Assembly (NCBI GenBank): GCA_964589285.1
Contig: CAZPSP010000045.1
Coordinates: 1-16,955, forward strand
Reading direction: 5' to 3'
DNA: 16,955 bases
From: DAOUEG01 sp964589285
GTDB taxonomy: Bacteria; Chloroflexota; Dehalococcoidia; Dehalococcoidales; RBG-16-60-22
The position numbers were made by a program, and so were the translations under genes. This document shows positions 13,792 to 16,955 of this stretch, one piece after another. The notes under the pieces were generated by a model. That model searched no databases, was not told the DNA's origin, and saw only the letters and a list, made by a program, of their open reading frames with translations. Numbering within the stretch: the first letter of the stretch is position 1; each line of letters begins with the position of its first letter.

Positions 13792-14742
13792 TCACGGCAT
13801 CGGGAAGAAGCGATTGAACAGCAGAAATGTTGATGGAATGGTCACCATGGAAGCCACAAAGCTTGCCAGCACGAACTGTGTCGCGACGTTCCTCTGACCG
13901 CCGGCGCGTTCGGTGAGGATCGGGGCGGCCGTTACCGGCGGGACCGCCGCCTGTAAAAAGAACATCAGGGCGATATTATAGTCCGGCCTGATCAACAAGA
14001 GAATACCGATGAACGCCAGCGGGAACAGGATGTTCTTCACGATGACGAATTTGGTTATCTCCCAGGTGAATATTTTCCCCTTTTGCCTGAAATCCAGATA
14101 AAGGCTTCCGCCCAGGATGATCATCACCAGCGGTAGTGCCATATTGCCGAGTATCACGAAAATATCCACGAGAAAGTCCGGGAACCGGTCCCCCAGGCCG
14201 CTGGTCTTGATGATAACCGCCAGCACCGTGGCGATGAGGACGGCGTTGAGGATCCGCTGCCAGCGCAGCGGTTGCTGGCCGGGCGCTTTCTTGAAGAAAA
14301 ACTGGTATGTGCCGAAGAACAGGGTAGGATGCAACATCATGAAGATAAAAAGCTGGGCGATATACGGCGTTCCCGTGCCGAACACACCGCTCAGGATGAT
14401 GAGGGGAAAGAAGATGCCGTTCTGGAAAAAGAGACTGAGAGTGAACTCGGAGCGGAACTGTTTTCCGGCGACAAAGCGGAATACCAGGCAAAGCGCGAAT
14501 GCGACGACCGTAAAAGCAAGCCACCAGAGCGGCAATTGCCACCAGTTGGGAAATTCCACGGGATTGAAGTTGACCATGATGCTGGCAAAAACGGTTGCCG
14601 GCAGAGCGATGTCCGTCGCCAGCGTGGAGAGAAAGCTGAGAACGTTCTCCGGGATAACGTTGCGCCGGGTCACCCAAAAGCCTATGATCCCGATGCCGAG
14701 GAGAATGAGAACGGACTCGAATACGATGATGAAAATATCCAT
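13792..14742 (-). CDS. AEC (auxin efflux carrier) family permease
   Basis: This is a membrane permease of the Mem_trans/AEC family, whose bacterial members include malate and malonate carriers; its own substrate cannot be told. From the ATG at 14742 it has 316 residues, with about ten hydrophobic segments split by a central hydrophilic stretch near residues 150-170 (FFKKAPGQQPLRWQRI). The opening MDIFIIVFESVLILLGIGII and the conserved segments TDIALPATVFASIM and NMALPLVMIILGGSLYL fit the family, as does the closing region (AAVPPVTAAPILTERAGG). A GTG at 14751 would add three residues. No Shine-Dalgarno sequence precedes either start; TACAAT (14757-14752, minus strand) ends nine bases before the ATG, so a leaderless or nearly leaderless mRNA is possible. 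Confidence 0.87.
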   Translation of the reverse strand: MDIFIIVFESVLILLGIGIIGFWVTRRNVIPENVLSFLSTLATDIALPATVFASIMVNFNPVEFPNWWQLPLWWLAFTVVAFALCLVFRFVAGKQFRSEFTLSLFFQNGIFFPLIILSGVFGTGTPYIAQLFIFMMLHPTLFFGTYQFFFKKAPGQQPLRWQRILNAVLIATVLAVIIKTSGLGDRFPDFLVDIFVILGNMALPLVMIILGGSLYLDFRQKGKIFTWEITKFVIVKNILFPLAFIGILLLIRPDYNIALMFFLQAAVPPVTAAPILTERAGGQRNVATQFVLASFVASMVTIPSTFLLFNRFFPMP

Positions 14743-14885
14743 ACTGGGCACATTGTAACCTAAAACCGCGTTCCAGAAAAATCATTCAGCGTGATTAGCC
14801 AGTAGACCGCTTTTCGCTAACGAAGATAAGGTATGTCTATCAGTCCGATTGCGTATCGTTACTTTATGTGCCGTCACGTATGCCT

Positions 14886-14922
14886 GCTGAATTCAGTGTA
14901 AGTTACTATTTCGTTGTAGTAA
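14886..14922. promoter_or_regulatory. Paired dyads upstream of the Asp23 operon
   Basis: CTGAATTCAG (14886-14895) is a perfect 10-bp palindrome. Seven bases later TTACTA (14903-14908) and TAGTAA (14917-14922) form an inverted repeat with an 8-bp spacer. Both lie 45-80 bp before the Asp23 start and could be regulator sites or 5'-leader structure. I could not place a good -35/-10 pair in the gap 14752-14967. Confidence 0.35.
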
Positions 14923-14967
14923 AAGCGGCCTCCCGGTGTATCGGGTGGGCCGGTAAGGAGGACGTTC

Positions 14968-15429
14968 ATGGTTGAAGGAACAACGACAATCAAAAACGAG
15001 GTGCTGGTCAAGGTTGCCGTCGGAGCGGCCCATGAAGTACCCGGTATCGAGCAGGTCGGGGCCTCGTCTGTCGGGCGTTCGATTGCCTCAGCCTTCGGTG
15101 GGGGCAAGGGTTCGACAACGGGTGTGGGAGTAAAGCCGGGCCAACCAGGTTCCGGTGAAGCTGCCTTTCAGTTGACCATCACCACCCAGTACGGTTTTTC
15201 CATCCCTGATATCGCGCGCCAGGTAAGGGAATCGATCGGCCAGCGGATAAAGGATACGGCGGGAATCGATGTCAGCCGTGTCGACATTCATGTGGAAGAT
15301 ATCAGGGAACCCAGAGGAGAGGGATTGGCCTCCCGGATTCCATTCATCAGCGGAGAAGAAAAAGAGGAAGCTGGAGAAGAAGAAAAGGCGCAGGCGCGGG
15401 ACTTTACCGAGGTCCCCAAGAGCGCGTGA
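14968..15429 (+). CDS. Asp23/Gls24 family envelope stress protein
   Basis: Asp23/Gls24 proteins are abundant, small membrane-associated proteins linked to alkaline and cell-envelope stress in monoderm bacteria, held at the membrane by AmaP. This one has 153 residues. The Asp23 domain spans about 5-115, with the typical segments VLVKVAVGAAHEVPGIEQVG and QYGFSIPDIARQVRESIGQR, then TAGIDVSRVDIHVEDI. A Gly/Ser-rich insert (about 44-65) replaces the usual short loop, and the tail (about 125-150) is rich in Glu and Lys. AAGGAGG (14955-14961) sits six bases before the ATG. The AmaP-like gene follows after 13 bases, so the two share an mRNA and probably a complex. Confidence 0.9.
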   Translation: MVEGTTTIKNEVLVKVAVGAAHEVPGIEQVGASSVGRSIASAFGGGKGSTTGVGVKPGQPGSGEAAFQLTITTQYGFSIPDIARQVRESIGQRIKDTAGIDVSRVDIHVEDIREPRGEGLASRIPFISGEEKEEAGEEEKAQARDFTEVPKSA

Positions 15430-15442
15430 AGGTAATTGAAAG

Positions 15443-16015
15443 ATGAATGCGCTAAATAGGGTTTTGGCTGTTGTCTTTCTGCTGGTGATGGTCGCGCTCC
15501 TCATCGGGGCGCTGGCGGCCATGTTCGGGTACGAGTACGGCTTCATGGGCAATTACTTACAGGAAATAAGAAACTATCTCAATAATCTGTCCGGCTGGCA
15601 GGTGGTTGCGGGAGCAGCGGCGGCTATTATCCTGATCCTGGTATTCCTGGGTATTATCGTGCTGGAAATCCCACGCGGGACCCCTGAAGACAGTGCGTTC
15701 CTGTTGAGCAGTGATGACGGGGGTGTTGTAACGATCAATCGTGACAGTCTCGAGAAATATACCGAATCCGTTGGCAGGGAAGTAGCCCAGGTACGCGACA
15801 TCCATTGCCGTATCGGGCAGGGCGAGGACGGTTTCAGGGTCAGGTGCGAACCTCTGCTCTCCAGCGGGACAAACGTTAAAGACCAGGTGCCGGAACTGCA
15901 GGAGCGGGTCAGGCGTGCTGTTGAAAGCACAACAGGAGTAAATGTTGCCAACGTTACCATCAGAGCAAAATATGAGTCACCGGATAAACGGGCGGCGGAA
16001 CATGTGACTCTATGA
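15443..16015 (+). CDS. amaP: AmaP-like membrane anchor of the Asp23 complex
   Basis: AmaP anchors Asp23 to the cell membrane in Staphylococcus; this protein has the same layout and position. It has 190 residues. Two membrane segments (about 7-28 and 53-74) are joined by a short loop ending NNLSGWQ, and a soluble domain of about 110 residues follows. That domain itself resembles Asp23 (GGVVTINRDSLEKYTESVGR, then VRRAVESTTGVNVANVTIRA), as is usual in AmaP proteins, and would interact with Asp23. The ribosome site is weak (GAAAG five bases before), consistent with coupling to the Asp23 gene. The DUF2273 gene follows. The symbol rests on domain layout and synteny, not on close identity. Confidence 0.88.
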   Translation: MNALNRVLAVVFLLVMVALLIGALAAMFGYEYGFMGNYLQEIRNYLNNLSGWQVVAGAAAAIILILVFLGIIVLEIPRGTPEDSAFLLSSDDGGVVTINRDSLEKYTESVGREVAQVRDIHCRIGQGEDGFRVRCEPLLSSGTNVKDQVPELQERVRRAVESTTGVNVANVTIRAKYESPDKRAAEHVTL

Positions 16016-16062
16016 AATCAAGGGTCGAGACATAGACCGCTCCCATGAAAGGGGTTTTAAAG

Positions 16063-16257
16063 ATGAACGGAAAATCAATCAGTGTGCTCATCGCCATCGC
16101 ATTCGGGATCGTGCTGTTCTGGCTCGGCTGGGGAGCGGCTGTATCGGTGCTCCTCCTTGGTATAGGCGGCTGGTTTATCGGCAAGCTGGTCAGCGGCGAG
16201 ATCGACATTTCCAGCTACCTCGACTCTCTATCGCGGCGGAGAACCAGCCGACAATAG
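16063..16257 (+). CDS. DUF2273 small membrane protein of the Asp23 operon
   Basis: This 64-residue protein consists of two membrane segments (about 7-22 and 24-40) followed by a short charged tail (SRRRTSRQ), and includes the family ending GIGGWFIGKLVSGEID. DUF2273 proteins are nearly always encoded beside Asp23 and AmaP and are thought to belong to the same membrane assembly; their precise role is not known. I place the start at 16063 because AAAGGGG (16048-16054) gives an 8-nt spacing. An in-frame ATG at 16045 has no ribosome site and would add six residues. The gene is followed by a large hairpin that probably ends the operon. Confidence 0.85.
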   Translation: MNGKSISVLIAIAFGIVLFWLGWGAAVSVLLLGIGGWFIGKLVSGEIDISSYLDSLSRRRTSRQ

Positions 16258-16274
16258 CCCGCTCCGATGAGAGG

Positions 16275-16323
16275 ATTCCCGGCGTTTGGCCGGCTTGACA
16301 TAAAGCCGGAAGACGCCGGGATT
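16275..16323 (+). terminator. Large two-part hairpin after the Asp23 operon
   Basis: TCCCGGCGT (16277-16285) pairs with ACGCCGGGA (16313-16321), and inside it CCGGCTT (16290-16296) pairs with AAGCCGG (16303-16309) around a 6-nt loop. The joint has only a few unpaired bases. It lies 20 nt after the DUF2273 stop. There is no T-tract, so it may be a factor-assisted terminator or an mRNA end protector. Confidence 0.55.
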
Positions 16324-16471
16324 CGCGGTCTCAAACTATGCATTGGACGTGGCGTATTTGATCCCTTATCTGAATGATATAACCCGGTTGGTGCGGAAAC
16401 TGTTCGCACCTGTCACTGTCCGGCGGCAGGCGCCGGACAGACCGGCACGCCTTCCACATCCGGAAGAGCGG

Positions 16472-16912
16472 ATGGACCGGTCCATGACCATGGAGAGCGT
16501 CCGGATCAGAGAGGTCATTGAAAACTGGCTGCGCACCTGGAACGTTCCGCAACGGTATCATTCTTTCTGGCTCGAAGAATGTGATATAAAGCTATCGCTC
16601 AAGTACCGTGCTCCGGCCGCTACGATCGCGCAGACAAGGGAAATCTTCGTCCGCCCGGAATGGGCCAACCCCGGTATCATCGCCCACGAAGTATGCCATA
16701 TCGTATGGCAGTTTTTGTCAGCTTCACAGAGAGAATCGTTCCAGAAGGACCTGACGGATGCGCTCAAGCATGATTACCTCATCCGCCTGGCCTGGCAGAC
16801 CAAGCGCTACATGCAGTCAAACAAAGTGGAAGCCCACGCCGACGTCTACCGCTATCTCGGGGACAGAATGCCGGAGGTATTGAAAAGCTACTACCCGAAA
16901 TTGCTGGTTTAA
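16472..16912 (+). CDS. Small HExxH zinc metallopeptidase-like protein
   Basis: From the ATG at 16472 the protein has 146 residues. It has a zincin active-site motif HEVCH (His72, Glu73, His76) in the helix IIAHEVCHIVWQF, and about 44 residues later VEAHADVYRYLG, where Glu120 (or His122/Asp124) could be the third metal ligand. The helix-motif-helix-ExxxD arrangement recalls ImmA/IrrE- and SprT-like small zincins, but I cannot assign a family. It is not preceded by a signal peptide, so it should act in the cytoplasm. The start is uncertain: GGAAGAG (16461-16467) favours 16472, while the frame stays open up to a TTG at 16343 that would add 43 residues with little ribosome-site support. It follows the Asp23 operon after a strong hairpin. 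Confidence 0.75.
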   Translation: MDRSMTMESVRIREVIENWLRTWNVPQRYHSFWLEECDIKLSLKYRAPAATIAQTREIFVRPEWANPGIIAHEVCHIVWQFLSASQRESFQKDLTDALKHDYLIRLAWQTKRYMQSNKVEAHADVYRYLGDRMPEVLKSYYPKLLV

Positions 16913-16955
16913 ACTCCAGTTTACCGGCGGGGCATGGGCGGAGGGTCAGCTTTTT

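Overview
The window reads as a piece of a bacterial chromosome, probably from an uncultured, likely anaerobic member of Chloroflexota (Dehalococcoidia-like). This is inferred from three things: a substrate-binding lipoprotein with a long Thr/Gln linker, a monoderm-style Asp23/AmaP/DUF2273 gene set, and a giant oxygen-sensitive-type CoA-enzyme activase. No rRNA or tRNA is present to confirm the lineage. I see no phage genes, transposase or CRISPR array.

Layout. Positions 1-620 are a non-coding leader with a TTGACA/TAAACT promoter candidate and a perfect 14-bp palindrome. From 621 to 4394 there is a peptide/nickel-type ABC importer cassette (lipoprotein, DppB-like and DppC-like permeases) that lacks ATPase genes in the window. 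A 39-nt hairpin separates the lipoprotein from the permeases. A small zinc-ribbon gene (4410-4733) follows and ends in an intrinsic terminator. Then come a small conserved-looking protein with a strong ribosome site (4920-5273) and a YhfW-type FAD oxidoreductase with a fused C-terminal Rieske domain (5336-6889). A small charged helical protein lies at 7058-7444.

Positions 7445-8855 form a gene-poor stretch of about 1.4 kb. It is packed with palindromic and tandem repeats: 36-nt tandem units, REP-like hairpins with 22-nt repeated cores, and a second copy of a dyad also found upstream of the 7058 gene. It ends in a TATAAT box placed so close to the next ATG that the following 1406-aa activase is probably translated from a leaderless mRNA. 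The activase has two complete BcrA/BadF/HgdC-type ATPase modules, each with both [4Fe-4S] cysteines, then a Cys cluster, a DUF2229 region and an HgdB-like C-terminal region.

Downstream are a candidate 45-codon gene (13335-13472) lying tail to tail with a zinc-ribbon gene on the minus strand (13474-13692), and a minus-strand AEC-family permease (13792-14742). The right end is an envelope-stress operon: Asp23, AmaP and DUF2273, closed by a large hairpin and followed by a small HExxH zinc-protease-like protein.

How they fit together. The ABC genes form one import unit that must borrow ATPases from elsewhere. Asp23, AmaP and DUF2273 probably form one membrane-anchored complex. The activase and the Rieske oxidoreductase are both redox proteins but each stands alone, without its expected partner genes. 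The most unusual items are the repeat-dense 7445-8855 region, the fused double activase with its apparent leaderless start, and the 45-aa protein with an MciZ-like VLVGKA segment.
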